Shown here in pieces: positions 44,075-57,228 of a DNA stretch of 64,000 nt. The position numbers and the translations under genes are program-made. This DNA comes from Rhizobium etli_C (GTDB taxonomy: Bacteria; Pseudomonadota; Alphaproteobacteria; Rhizobiales; Rhizobiaceae): NCBI RefSeq assembly GCF_014198605.1, contig NZ_JACIHU010000005.1; one strand, 5' to 3'. A model generated the notes under the pieces. The model made no database searches. It saw nothing but the letters and a program-made list of their open reading frames with translations, and was not told the DNA's origin. The number at the start of each line of letters is the position of its first letter. The first letter of the stretch is position 1.

Positions 44075-45310
44075 ATGCTGGCACCTGAAACCAGAACAAC
44101 GGCTGCGCCATCGGTCGACGGCATCGATCAGCTCATTGCCGCTCATAAGCCGGGCCACGGTCTTGCCCGGCCATTCTACATGGATCCGGACATTTATGAG
44201 CGTGATCTGGAGCGCGTGTTCCGCCGCCATTGGCATTGCCTCGCGCATGAGAGCGTTGTTCCAAATCCGAATGACTTCGAAGTGTTTCGGATAGCCTCGG
44301 AACAGGTGATCGTCACGCGACATGCCGATGGAACAATTCATGCGCTGCTCAATGTCTGCCGCCATCGCGGCGCCGAGGTCTGCACCCGGGATAAGGGCAA
44401 TGCCCGTGTCTTCGTCTGTCCCTACCATGCCTGGACCTATGGCAATGACGGAAGCCTGAAGACAGCAAGGCTGATGCCAAAAGATTTCAAGCGGGAGGAT
44501 CATGGGCTGAAGACGCTGCATGTCCGTGTGGTCGAAGGCTTGATCTTCATTTCCTTCGCAGACGATCCGCTCGATTTCTCCGAGGTCGAGAATCTGCTTC
44601 ATGCGACCTGCGGCCAATATGGCTGGGGGCAGGCTAAGGTGGCGCATCGGCAAACCTATCCGGTCGACGCCAACTGGAAGCTGGCCGTGGAAAACTATGT
44701 GGAATGCTACCATTGCGGCCCGGCGCACCCCGAATATTCGCAGACCCACGCGCTGGAACAGCCGGTGCACATGATTGAGGCGCTGAACACCTCGATGGAG
44801 GAACGCACACGCGCCCTCGGCATAAAGGTCGGTTCCCGCGATCACTGGCAGACATCGGCGGCGAACAGAGAAGCCATCCACGCGTTCCGCTATGCGCTTT
44901 ATGACGGTGTTAAGACCGGCAGCCAAGACGGCTCGCCGCTCAGCATGCTGATGGGCCGATTTACCGAATTTGATGGCGGCGTCACCTCCGTCCATCTCGG
45001 CGGCACCTCATTTCTCGTCTGCTATCCCGACTACGGTATGATCTACCGCTTCATTCCGAAGGGCCCGAGAGCTTGCGAGATGGAACTGATCTGGCTCGTC
45101 AACAGTGAAGCCGAGGAGGGCAGAGACTATGATCTCGCCAAGCTCGTGTGGCTCTGGACGGTGACGACCGACGAGGACAAGGCCATCATCGAGCACACAT
45201 CGCGCGGCGTTCTCTCGCACTATTTCTTGCCGGGACCGATCGCGCCCATGGAGCAGAACGAGCTGCGCTATATCAACTGGTATCTGGACGAGATCAGTCG
45301 GCCGAACTGA
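44075..45310 (+). CDS. Rieske non-haem iron oxygenase, alpha subunit
   Basis: The 411-residue protein has a Rieske [2Fe-2S] site (C95-x-H97 in NVCRHRG, C115-x2-H118 in CPYHAW) and a C-terminal catalytic domain with the iron-binding ENYVECYHCGPAHPEY. It is of the type that N-demethylates quaternary amines (GbcA, stachydrine demethylase), and its place after two dimethylglycine dehydrogenase-like genes supports this. No ferredoxin-reductase partner is encoded beside it. ATG 45075-type alternatives are absent; the chosen start gives the family N-terminus. It begins 162 bases after the second flavoprotein gene. Confidence 0.88.
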   Translation: MLAPETRTTAAPSVDGIDQLIAAHKPGHGLARPFYMDPDIYERDLERVFRRHWHCLAHESVVPNPNDFEVFRIASEQVIVTRHADGTIHALLNVCRHRGAEVCTRDKGNARVFVCPYHAWTYGNDGSLKTARLMPKDFKREDHGLKTLHVRVVEGLIFISFADDPLDFSEVENLLHATCGQYGWGQAKVAHRQTYPVDANWKLAVENYVECYHCGPAHPEYSQTHALEQPVHMIEALNTSMEERTRALGIKVGSRDHWQTSAANREAIHAFRYALYDGVKTGSQDGSPLSMLMGRFTEFDGGVTSVHLGGTSFLVCYPDYGMIYRFIPKGPRACEMELIWLVNSEAEEGRDYDLAKLVWLWTVTTDEDKAIIEHTSRGVLSHYFLPGPIAPMEQNELRYINWYLDEISRPN

Positions 45311-45321
45311 GCGAATTCTAA

Positions 45322-45353
45322 AGCGCCGCGCATCCTATGGGACGCGCGGCGCT
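45322..45353. terminator. GC-rich palindrome after the Rieske gene
   Basis: AGCGCCGCGC (45322-45331) and GCGCGGCGCT (45344-45353) pair perfectly, with an inner ATCC/GGGA around TAT. No T-run follows, so it may be a repeat-type hairpin serving as terminator for the convergent Rieske and galU genes. Confidence 0.55.
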
Positions 45354-45380
45354 CTGTCATTTCTGTGCTTGAAGAGAACC

Positions 45381-46268
45381 TTACCGCAGGCCGGCAAGCA
45401 ATTCCTTGAAGCCGCCTTCGACGGTCGGGCGGATATCGGCACGTTCGAGGGCGTAGGCGACATTTGCCAGGATGAAGCCGTCCTTGGCGCCGCAGTCGTA
45501 GGTCGTGCCGCGGAAGTGATACCCGGCGAAATCCTGTTCCTTCAGCAGCTTCAGCATGCCGTCGGTCAGCTGGATCTCGTTGCCGGCGCCGCGCTCCTGG
45601 GTTTCGAGGATCCGGAAAATCTCCGGCTGCAGGATGTAGCGGCCGTTGATGAAGAAGTTGGAAGGCGCCGTTCCCTTGGCGGGCTTTTCCACCATGCCGG
45701 TGATTCGGAAGCCCTCGCCGATCGCTTCGCCGACGCCGACGATGCCGTATTTATGTGCCTGGTCGGGTGCGCATTCCTCGACGGCGATGATATTGCCGCC
45801 GCTCTGGCCGTAGAGGTCGATCATTCCCTTCATGCAGCCCTTGTCGCCCTTCATGATCATGTCGGGAAGCAGCAGTGCGAAAGGTTCGTCGCCGACGATT
45901 TCGCGGGCGCACCAGACCGCATGACCGAGGCCGAGCGGCTCCTGCTGGCGGGTGAAGCTCACCGTGCCGGCCTTCGGCAACTGCTGCTGCAGGAGAGTAA
46001 TTTCCGCCTTCTTGGCGCGCTCCTTGAGCGTCTGCTCAAGCTCGAAATGAATGTCGAAATAATCTTCGATGACGTGCTTGTTACGCCCGGTGACGAAAAC
46101 CAGATGTTCGATCCCGGCTTCGATCGCCTCATCGACGACATATTGAATGATTGGCTTGTCGACGACGGTCAACATTTCCTTCGGAACAGCCTTTGTCGCC
46201 GGCAGGAATCGCGTCCCCAACCCGGCAACCGGAAATACTGCTTTACGAACTTTGTTATGCTGAGCCAC
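45381..46268 (-). CDS. galU: UTP--glucose-1-phosphate uridylyltransferase
   Basis: GalU (ExoN in Sinorhizobium) makes UDP-glucose for exopolysaccharide, glycogen-like and lipopolysaccharide synthesis. The 295-residue protein starts KAVFPVAGLGTRFLPATKAV, the nucleotide-binding motif, followed by VPKEMLTVVDKPIIQYVVDE, FALLLPDMIMKGDKGCM and FFINGRYILQPEIFRIL. The start codon is GTG at 46268 giving MAQHNKVRK. It is alone on its strand, so it is probably a single-gene unit. Confidence 0.96.
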   Translation of the reverse strand: MAQHNKVRKAVFPVAGLGTRFLPATKAVPKEMLTVVDKPIIQYVVDEAIEAGIEHLVFVTGRNKHVIEDYFDIHFELEQTLKERAKKAEITLLQQQLPKAGTVSFTRQQEPLGLGHAVWCAREIVGDEPFALLLPDMIMKGDKGCMKGMIDLYGQSGGNIIAVEECAPDQAHKYGIVGVGEAIGEGFRITGMVEKPAKGTAPSNFFINGRYILQPEIFRILETQERGAGNEIQLTDGMLKLLKEQDFAGYHFRGTTYDCGAKDGFILANVAYALERADIRPTVEGGFKELLAGLR

Positions 46269-46471
46269 ACCCGGCCTCCTGCTTCGCCATATCGCTTTGG
46301 AAAAAGAGCCTTTTGGCTCTACCTAGTATAGAATTGCTACTGTTTTGCAATGGTGACCGCAGCCGACCGCCATGGTAAAGAATTTGTTGACTCCGTTCCT
46401 GTAGTCTCGGGTCTGGGCGGATATGACGCCTCTGCTGCACCGAAAACTGAAGATGACGGATACGACTGTCG

Positions 46472-47695
46472 ATGATCCAGAATCACAAAAACTCCCTTCG
46501 TGGTCTTGCTCTCGCCCTCGTTGTCGCCGCCCAGGTAGGCCTGGTCCCCGACAGCGCGAAAGCCGATTCCCGGTTCCAGAAATGGATCGCGGATTTTTAC
46601 CAAACAGCCGCACAGAGTGGCATCAGTAAGGCAACCTACCAAAAGGCCTTTTCCGGGGTGAGCGAGCCCGACCCGACGGTGCTCGAAAAAGCCGCCTATC
46701 AGCCGGAATTCACCTCGAAGATCTGGGATTACATCGATTCGCGCGTCAATCCCTACACGGTCAAGATCGGCCGCGAGATGGCCGCCAAGCATGCCCGCAC
46801 GCTCAACGCGATCGAGCAGCGCTTCGGCGTCGACAAGGCCGTTCTGCTCGCCATATGGTCGATGGAATCCAATTACGGAGCGATCCTCGACAAGGACGAC
46901 CGGCTGCACTACGTGCCGCGCGCGCTGGCGACGCTTGCCTATGCCGATCCGAGCCGCGCCAAATTCGCCAAGAAGCAACTGGTCGCCGCGCTGAAGATTC
47001 TGCAGAACGGCGACGTGCCGGCACGCGAGATGACCGGCTCCTGGGCGGGCGCCATGGGCCACACGCAGTTCATCCCGACGAGCTACCTGCTTTACGCCGT
47101 CGACGCCGACGGCAACGGCCATCGCGACATCTGGAATTCGGTGCCGGATGCGCTGGCGACCTCGGCCAATCTCCTGATGAAGAACGGCTGGGATACCGGC
47201 AAGACTTGGGGCTACGAGGTCGTCGTTCCCGCGGCCGCCGCCAAGCAGGCCGGCAAGACCCATACGCTCGCCCAATGGGCGGAACTCGGCCTGAAACGCC
47301 CGAACGGCAAGGCCTTCCGCGAAGGCGGCACCAAGGCCGTGCTGAAGATGCCGGCCGGACCGAACGGCCCGGGCTTCCTGATGACCGCGAACTTTTTCAC
47401 GATCAAGAACTACAATGCCTCGGACAGCTACGCGCTTGCCGTCGGCCTGCTGGCCGATCAGATCGCCGGATACGGCGGCATGCAGCAGCGCTGGCCGCGC
47501 CCGGACGGCGCCCTTGATATCACCGAGAAATTCGAGCTGCAGACCCGCCTCAAGACCCTCGGCTATTACAATGGCGAGGTCGACGGCAATTTTGGCTCGG
47601 GTTCGAAGGCGGCGATATCGGCGGTGCAGGAGCGCATCGGCATGCAGCCGGACGGCGAGCCTTCGCTGCCGCTCCTGAACGCACTTCGCCGATAG
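46472..47695 (+). CDS. Lytic murein transglycosylase (MltB family) with peptidoglycan-binding domain
   Basis: The 407-residue precursor has a signal peptide (LRGLALALVVAAQVGLVPDS). The SLT2/MltB catalytic domain has its acid Glu in LLAIWSMESNYG, then GSWAGAMGHTQFIPTSYLLY and VDADGNGHRDIWNSVPDALA. A C-terminal PG_binding_1 domain (LQTRLKTLGYYNGEVDGNFG) recognises the glycan. It cleaves murein with formation of 1,6-anhydromuramic ends. There is no lipobox cysteine, so it is soluble in the periplasm. The DUF459 gene follows 115 bases later. Confidence 0.93.
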   Translation: MIQNHKNSLRGLALALVVAAQVGLVPDSAKADSRFQKWIADFYQTAAQSGISKATYQKAFSGVSEPDPTVLEKAAYQPEFTSKIWDYIDSRVNPYTVKIGREMAAKHARTLNAIEQRFGVDKAVLLAIWSMESNYGAILDKDDRLHYVPRALATLAYADPSRAKFAKKQLVAALKILQNGDVPAREMTGSWAGAMGHTQFIPTSYLLYAVDADGNGHRDIWNSVPDALATSANLLMKNGWDTGKTWGYEVVVPAAAAKQAGKTHTLAQWAELGLKRPNGKAFREGGTKAVLKMPAGPNGPGFLMTANFFTIKNYNASDSYALAVGLLADQIAGYGGMQQRWPRPDGALDITEKFELQTRLKTLGYYNGEVDGNFGSGSKAAISAVQERIGMQPDGEPSLPLLNALRR

Positions 47696-47810
47696 GCAAT
47701 GCCGAAAAGCAAGCCCTGATTGGAAGCCACAGAACCGTGACCTAAATTATGAGCGGGAGTGGACGCTGACCTACCCTGCGTGCAAGATGCCGGCAGATGC
47801 GGAACTGCCC

Positions 47811-49025
47811 ATGATGAAGAAAACTGATCGGACCCCGAAAATCCGTTGGCCGGTGCTCGCCTTGACGGCGGCTTCGCTGTGCGTCGGCGCGTTTGCGCCG
47901 GTGCATGTCGCCGAGGCCCAGGAGCAGCGCTACGAGCGCCGGTCGATCCTCGATTTCTTCCTTGGCCGGCGCTATCTCGATGACGGTCCGCAGGCCCCTG
48001 ATGCCCAGCAGCCGCGACGCCAGCAGCGCAAGCGCCCGCCGGCGCAGAAGGCGGTGATCAATGCCCGCACCGCGCCGCCGGTGCGGCCGCCAGTGCAGGA
48101 AGAGCCGGTCGTGCAGAAGCTTGGCGACGCCAAGAAGGTCCTGATCGTCGGCGATTTCCTCGCCAGCGGCCTCGGCGACGGTCTCACCGCCGCCTTCGAG
48201 ACTTCGCCCGGCGTCGTCGTCGAAGCCCGCGGCAACGTCTCCTCGGGCCTTGTCCGCGACGATTATTATGACTGGCCGGAACAGCTGCCGAAGATGATCG
48301 ACGAGCTGAAGCCGGCCATGGTCGTCGTCATGATCGGCGCCAACGACCGCCAGCAGATGGTGACCGACACCGCCAAGGAAAAATTCCGCACCGACGGCTG
48401 GTTTGCCGAATACCGCCGCCGCGTTCTTTCCTTCGGTAAAGAAGTCACCGACCGCAAGATCCCGCTGCTTTGGGTCGGACTTCCCGCCTTCGAATCCGAT
48501 CAGATGACGGCTGACGCCGTCCAAATGAACCAGCTCTATCGCAACCAGGTGGAAAGCATCGGCGGCGAATTCGTCGATATCTGGGATGGCTTCGTCGACG
48601 AGAACAGCAACTTCATCGTCACCGGTTCGGATGTGAACGGCCAGCAGGTGCGCCTGCGCACCTCCGACGGCATCAATCTCACCCAGGCCGGCCGCCGCAA
48701 ACTTGCCTTCTATGTGGAAAAGCCGGCCCGCCGCATTCTCGGCACCCAGGCAAGCCCGGATCTGGTGCGGCTGGACGAAAGTGCCCTGCCCGGCCTCGGC
48801 CTTCCCACCAATCCGGTCGAACACACCGTGCCGATCAGTCTCTCCGATCCCAATCTCGACGGCGGCACCGAGCTTCTCGGCGCAAGGCCGCCGCCTGTGA
48901 CGCTGACGAAATCGCCGCGCGATCTGCTCGTCGAACAGGGCGAGATGACGCCGGCCCCAGTCGGGCGCGTCGACGACTATCGCATGCCGGCGGCCAAGAC
49001 GCCGGCCGAAGTCTCGGTGAAATGA
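47811..49025 (+). CDS. DUF459 / SGNH-fold periplasmic protein lacking catalytic Ser and His
   Basis: The roughly 404-residue precursor has a signal peptide (ALTAASLCVGAFAPVHVAEA). A basic proline/arginine/glutamine-rich segment follows, then an SGNH-hydrolase fold from about residue 110. The block I site reads LIVGDFLASGLGD, with Phe where the nucleophile Ser normally stands. Block III GANDRQQM is intact. Block V reads SDGINLTQAGRRKLAF, with Asn where the catalytic His is expected. It may therefore be a non-catalytic binding protein. ATG 47811 is preferred over 47787 because GCGGA lies nine bases upstream. Confidence 0.8.
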   Translation: MMKKTDRTPKIRWPVLALTAASLCVGAFAPVHVAEAQEQRYERRSILDFFLGRRYLDDGPQAPDAQQPRRQQRKRPPAQKAVINARTAPPVRPPVQEEPVVQKLGDAKKVLIVGDFLASGLGDGLTAAFETSPGVVVEARGNVSSGLVRDDYYDWPEQLPKMIDELKPAMVVVMIGANDRQQMVTDTAKEKFRTDGWFAEYRRRVLSFGKEVTDRKIPLLWVGLPAFESDQMTADAVQMNQLYRNQVESIGGEFVDIWDGFVDENSNFIVTGSDVNGQQVRLRTSDGINLTQAGRRKLAFYVEKPARRILGTQASPDLVRLDESALPGLGLPTNPVEHTVPISLSDPNLDGGTELLGARPPPVTLTKSPRDLLVEQGEMTPAPVGRVDDYRMPAAKTPAEVSVK

Positions 49026-49039
49026 GAAAGGCGGCGCGA

Positions 49040-49080
49040 GCATGGTGCCGAAACGTGTCGGCGTTTCGGACCACATCAAA
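49040..49080. repeat. RIME-like palindrome remnant, copy C
   Basis: GAGCATGGTGCCGAAACG and CGTTTCGGACCACAT fold into a hairpin with the same shape as copies A and B (GCATG-type outer arm, CCGAAA-type inner arm), but only this one palindrome remains. It lies between the stops of two convergent genes and may help terminate them. Confidence 0.5.
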
Positions 49081-49183
49081 AAAAATCCACCTGTGAACTG
49101 ACCCTCGATAAGTTGGTCAACAACCTTCGGGGATCCGTTCACAGCCGGAGTTCGTCTCGTCCTGAGCCCGCGTGAGCCGACAG

Positions 49184-50638
49184 TCAGTTCGGCAGCACGC
49201 TCGAGCCCATCAAGGCCTCGTCGATGGCGCGGGCAGCCTGGCGGCCTTCGCGGATCGCCCAGACCACCAGCGACTGGCCGCGGCGCACGTCGCCCGCCGT
49301 CCAGAACTTGTCGATCGAGGTCTTGTAGTCCCGATCGTTGGCGACGACGTTGGTCGAACCGCGCTTATCGGTATTGAGCGTCAGCTTGCCCTCGAGCTCC
49401 TTCAGCACGCTTGTCGTGAACGGGCCGCGGAAACCGATGGCGATGAAAGCGAGATCGGCTCGGATGACGAATTCCGTGCCCGCAACCGGCCGCCGGCGCT
49501 CGTCGACCTCACAGCATTTGACGCCTGTCAGCACGCCGTCTTCGCCGATGAATTCGAGCGTCGCCACCTGGAACTCGCGCACGGCGCCCTCGGCCTGCGA
49601 GGAGGAGGTGCGCATCTTCGTCGCCCAGAAAGGCCAGACGGCGAGCTTGTCTTCCTTCTCCGGCGGTTGCGGCCGAATGTCGAGCTGGGTGACCTTGACG
49701 GCGCCCTGGCGGAACGCCGTGCCGACACAGTCCGAAGCCGTATCGCCGCCACCGACGACGACGACATGTTTGGCGCCGGCAAGGATCGGATCCGACGGCC
49801 AGCCGACGCTGTCGATGTTCTCGCGCCCGACGCGGCGGTTCTGCTGCACCAGATACGGCATGGCATCATGGACGCCGGCAAGGTCAATACCCGGAATGCC
49901 CGCCTCGCGCGGTGTCTCGGAGCCGCCGCAATAAAGCACGGCGTCATGATCGGCCAGCAGCTGCTCGACCTTGACGTCGACGCCGACATTGACGCCGCAA
50001 TGGAAGGTGACGCCCTCGCCCTTCATCTGCTCGACGCGGCGATCGATGAAGTTCTTCTCCATCTTGAAATCGGGAATGCCGTAGCGCAGCAGGCCACCCG
50101 GCTTGGTCTCGCGCTCATAGACATGCACCTCGTGGCCGGCGCGGCCGAGCTGCTGGGCGGCCGCCATGCCGGCGGGGCCGGAGCCGATGACGGCGACTTT
50201 CTTGCCGGTATGAACTGTCGCCGGCTGCGGCCGGATGAAGCCAAGCTCGTAGGCCTTGTCGGCAATCGCCTGTTCGACCGTCTTGATGGCGACCGGCGCA
50301 TCTTCGAGATTTAAAGTGCAGGCTTCCTCGCAGGGCGCCGGGCAGACGCGGCCGGTAAACTCCGGGAAGTTGTTGGTCGAATGCAGGTTCTGGATCGCCG
50401 CTTCCCAGTTGTTGTTGTAGACGAGGTCGTTCCAGTCAGGAATCTGGTTGTGCACAGGGCAGCCTGTGGGGCCGTGGCAATAGGGGATGCCACAGTCCAT
50501 GCAGCGCGCGGCCTGTTTCTGCACTTCCGGATCCGACATCGGGATCGTGAATTCGCGGAAATGGCGGATACGATCCGACGCCGGCTGGTACTTCGCCACC
50601 TGCCGGTCGATTTCCAGAAACCCTGTTACCTTACCCAT
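49184..50638 (-). CDS. gltD: Glutamate synthase (NADPH) small subunit
   Basis: GltD oxidises NADPH and passes electrons to GltB to convert glutamine and 2-oxoglutarate into two glutamates. The 484-residue protein has the N-terminal iron-sulfur cysteines (RCMDCGIPYCHGPTGCPVHN, and CPAPCEEACTLN), an FAD motif VAVIGSGPAGMAAAQQLGRA and an NADPH motif VVVVGGGDTASDCVGTAFRQ. ATG 50638 gives MGKVTGFLEIDRQ, the conserved start. It is downstream of gltB on the same strand, 223 bases apart. Confidence 0.97.
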   Translation of the reverse strand: MGKVTGFLEIDRQVAKYQPASDRIRHFREFTIPMSDPEVQKQAARCMDCGIPYCHGPTGCPVHNQIPDWNDLVYNNNWEAAIQNLHSTNNFPEFTGRVCPAPCEEACTLNLEDAPVAIKTVEQAIADKAYELGFIRPQPATVHTGKKVAVIGSGPAGMAAAQQLGRAGHEVHVYERETKPGGLLRYGIPDFKMEKNFIDRRVEQMKGEGVTFHCGVNVGVDVKVEQLLADHDAVLYCGGSETPREAGIPGIDLAGVHDAMPYLVQQNRRVGRENIDSVGWPSDPILAGAKHVVVVGGGDTASDCVGTAFRQGAVKVTQLDIRPQPPEKEDKLAVWPFWATKMRTSSSQAEGAVREFQVATLEFIGEDGVLTGVKCCEVDERRRPVAGTEFVIRADLAFIAIGFRGPFTTSVLKELEGKLTLNTDKRGSTNVVANDRDYKTSIDKFWTAGDVRRGQSLVVWAIREGRQAARAIDEALMGSSVLPN

Positions 50639-50861
50639 CTCTTCGTCCCTTACCCTCATGACCGCCTCATCCGCGGCCAATTGTCTGTCGTCAGTCCCGG
50701 CATTCCGGGCGGGTTGCTTCTCTTGACCGTCATTGGAACATATCCCCTGAAACTTCCGGGCAATCTGGACGGCATTTCGCCGCCATGATCGTCACGGATC
50801 ATCGAGACGTTTCCGATATTCGCCACCCGCAATCAGCACGTGGCGAATATCCCGGTGCAAA

Positions 50862-55583
<4,722 letters not shown>

Positions 55584-56076
55584 CGTCTTTCCTCCTGTCG
55601 AAACCCGCGGGCCGCGGGCGGCTTTTCGTCCCGCACCGCAACCCGAAGATAGGTTCGGCGCATGACAGCGCTGTTGCATTGTGAAGATCGCCGCAGACAT
55701 CTGCTTCTAGGGAAAGCAAACCGTCGCGTTCCGCGCCTGCCATTCGCCTCCGCGCGCCGCCCATCCTGGGGATTGGCACTCGGAAGAACTATAGCGTGAA
55801 AGCCCGCCTGTTCCAGGGCTTTCGGCGCCTCTTCGGCCGCAAAGGCCAAAATAGGACAGCAACACTGTCCTAATTCATCTGCTCTATGCCAGAAAGCATT
55901 TGGCTTCGCAAGGGCGTCGGGTCAAAAATCGTCATTTTGCGACGGAAGATTACCAAATCGGTCGCAATCACGAAATAAAATTACGTCAAGTCGAGCCATT
56001 TTATTTATTGATTGCGCGGTTCAATTTTCGTGATGGATTATGGGCAATGGCCTTGATCCCGTGAAGGATTGACGTA
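55584..56076. other. Long divergent intergenic region upstream of gltB
   Basis: This 493-base stretch separates gltB from the divergent aldolase gene. The first 250 bases are GC-rich without coding character; from about 55850 it becomes AT-rich, as promoter DNA does. TTGCGAC at 55937-55943 and GTCGCAA at 55961-55967 form a seven-base inverted repeat about 24 bases centre to centre, a possible operator. No RNA gene or open frame is evident. Confidence 0.5.
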
Positions 56077-57177
56077 ATGTCCGCTGCGACCCTCCCAACC
56101 TGTTTCACTCCCACGGTCTCCGCTATGTTCTTTGCATCCGACAATTGGGCCGGCGCCCACAGATCCATTGCCGAACGCCTGCTGGCGGAATCGGCTGGTT
56201 TTGCCCCTGCCTATGGCGCCGGCGACCTCGACAAACAAGTCGAGGCCCGCTTCTGCGAGATCTTCGAACGTGAGGTTTCCGTCTTCTTCGTCGCCACCGG
56301 CACGGCCGCCAATTCCCTGTCGCTGGCAAGCGTCCAGCGCCCTGGCGGCATCACCTTCTGCCATTCCGAGGCGCATGTGATCGAGGATGAATGCGGCGCG
56401 CCGGAATTCTTCTCCGGCTCCGCCCGCCTCGTTGCCGTCGACGGCGAAGCCGGTAAGATCGATCCGGCGAAACTTTCGGCGAAGATCGCCAACTTTCCCG
56501 AGGACGCCCTCCGTCACGGCCGTGCCAGCGCCGTCACCATCACCCAGGCAACCGAGATCGGCACCGTCTATTCCCTGCCGGAGATCGGTGAGATCGCCGC
56601 CATATCACGAAAGCGCAACCTGCCGCTCCACATGGACGGCGCCCGCTTCGCCAATGCGTTGATTGCGCTCGGCGCCACCCCGGCCGAAATGACCTGGAAG
56701 CGCGGCGTCGACATGCTCTCCTTCGGCGGCACCAAGAACGGCTGCTGGTGCGCCGAGGCGATCGTCTTCTTCGATCCGGAACGGGCGCGCGAAATGCCCT
56801 TCATCCGCAAGCGCGCCGCCCAGCTCTTTTCCAAATCGCGTTTCATCGCCGCCCAGTTCGATGCCTATTTCGAAAGCGGCCTCTGGCTCGACCTCGCCCG
56901 CCATTCCAACGCGATGGCCGACCGGCTGCGCGCCGGCATCGGCGCAAGCATTGCCGCGCGGCTCGCCTGGCCGACCGCGTCAAACGAAGTCTTTGCCGTC
57001 ATCAGCAAGAGCGCGGCAAAAACCGCCGAGGAAAAGGGCGCCAAATTTTACGCATGGCCGGTGCCCGCAGCAACGCCCGAACTCGTCTCCGAAGGCGAAA
57101 CCCTGATCCGCCTCGTCACCAGCTTTGCGACCACGCAAGCCGATGTGGATGGCTTCCTGAAGTGCCTGGCCGCTTGA
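56077..57177 (+). CDS. ltaE: Low-specificity L-threonine aldolase
   Basis: The PLP enzyme splits L-threonine or allo-threonine to glycine and acetaldehyde. The family body begins MFFASDNWAGAHRSIAERLL; it contains FVATGTAANSLSLASV, the HSEAHVIEDECGAPEF segment, LPLHMDGARFANAL and the Schiff-base lysine in MLSFGGTKNGCWCAEAIVF. The gene can start at ATG 56077, which has AAGGA eight bases upstream, or at ATG 56125, which fits the common N-terminus but has no ribosome site. It is convergent with a LysR gene. Confidence 0.93.
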   Translation: MSAATLPTCFTPTVSAMFFASDNWAGAHRSIAERLLAESAGFAPAYGAGDLDKQVEARFCEIFEREVSVFFVATGTAANSLSLASVQRPGGITFCHSEAHVIEDECGAPEFFSGSARLVAVDGEAGKIDPAKLSAKIANFPEDALRHGRASAVTITQATEIGTVYSLPEIGEIAAISRKRNLPLHMDGARFANALIALGATPAEMTWKRGVDMLSFGGTKNGCWCAEAIVFFDPERAREMPFIRKRAAQLFSKSRFIAAQFDAYFESGLWLDLARHSNAMADRLRAGIGASIAARLAWPTASNEVFAVISKSAAKTAEEKGAKFYAWPVPAATPELVSEGETLIRLVTSFATTQADVDGFLKCLAA

Positions 57178-57228
57178 TCGGCCGGGAGAGCGCGCGCCTG
57201 CCGAGCAGCTCGCGGTGCCGAGGATGGC

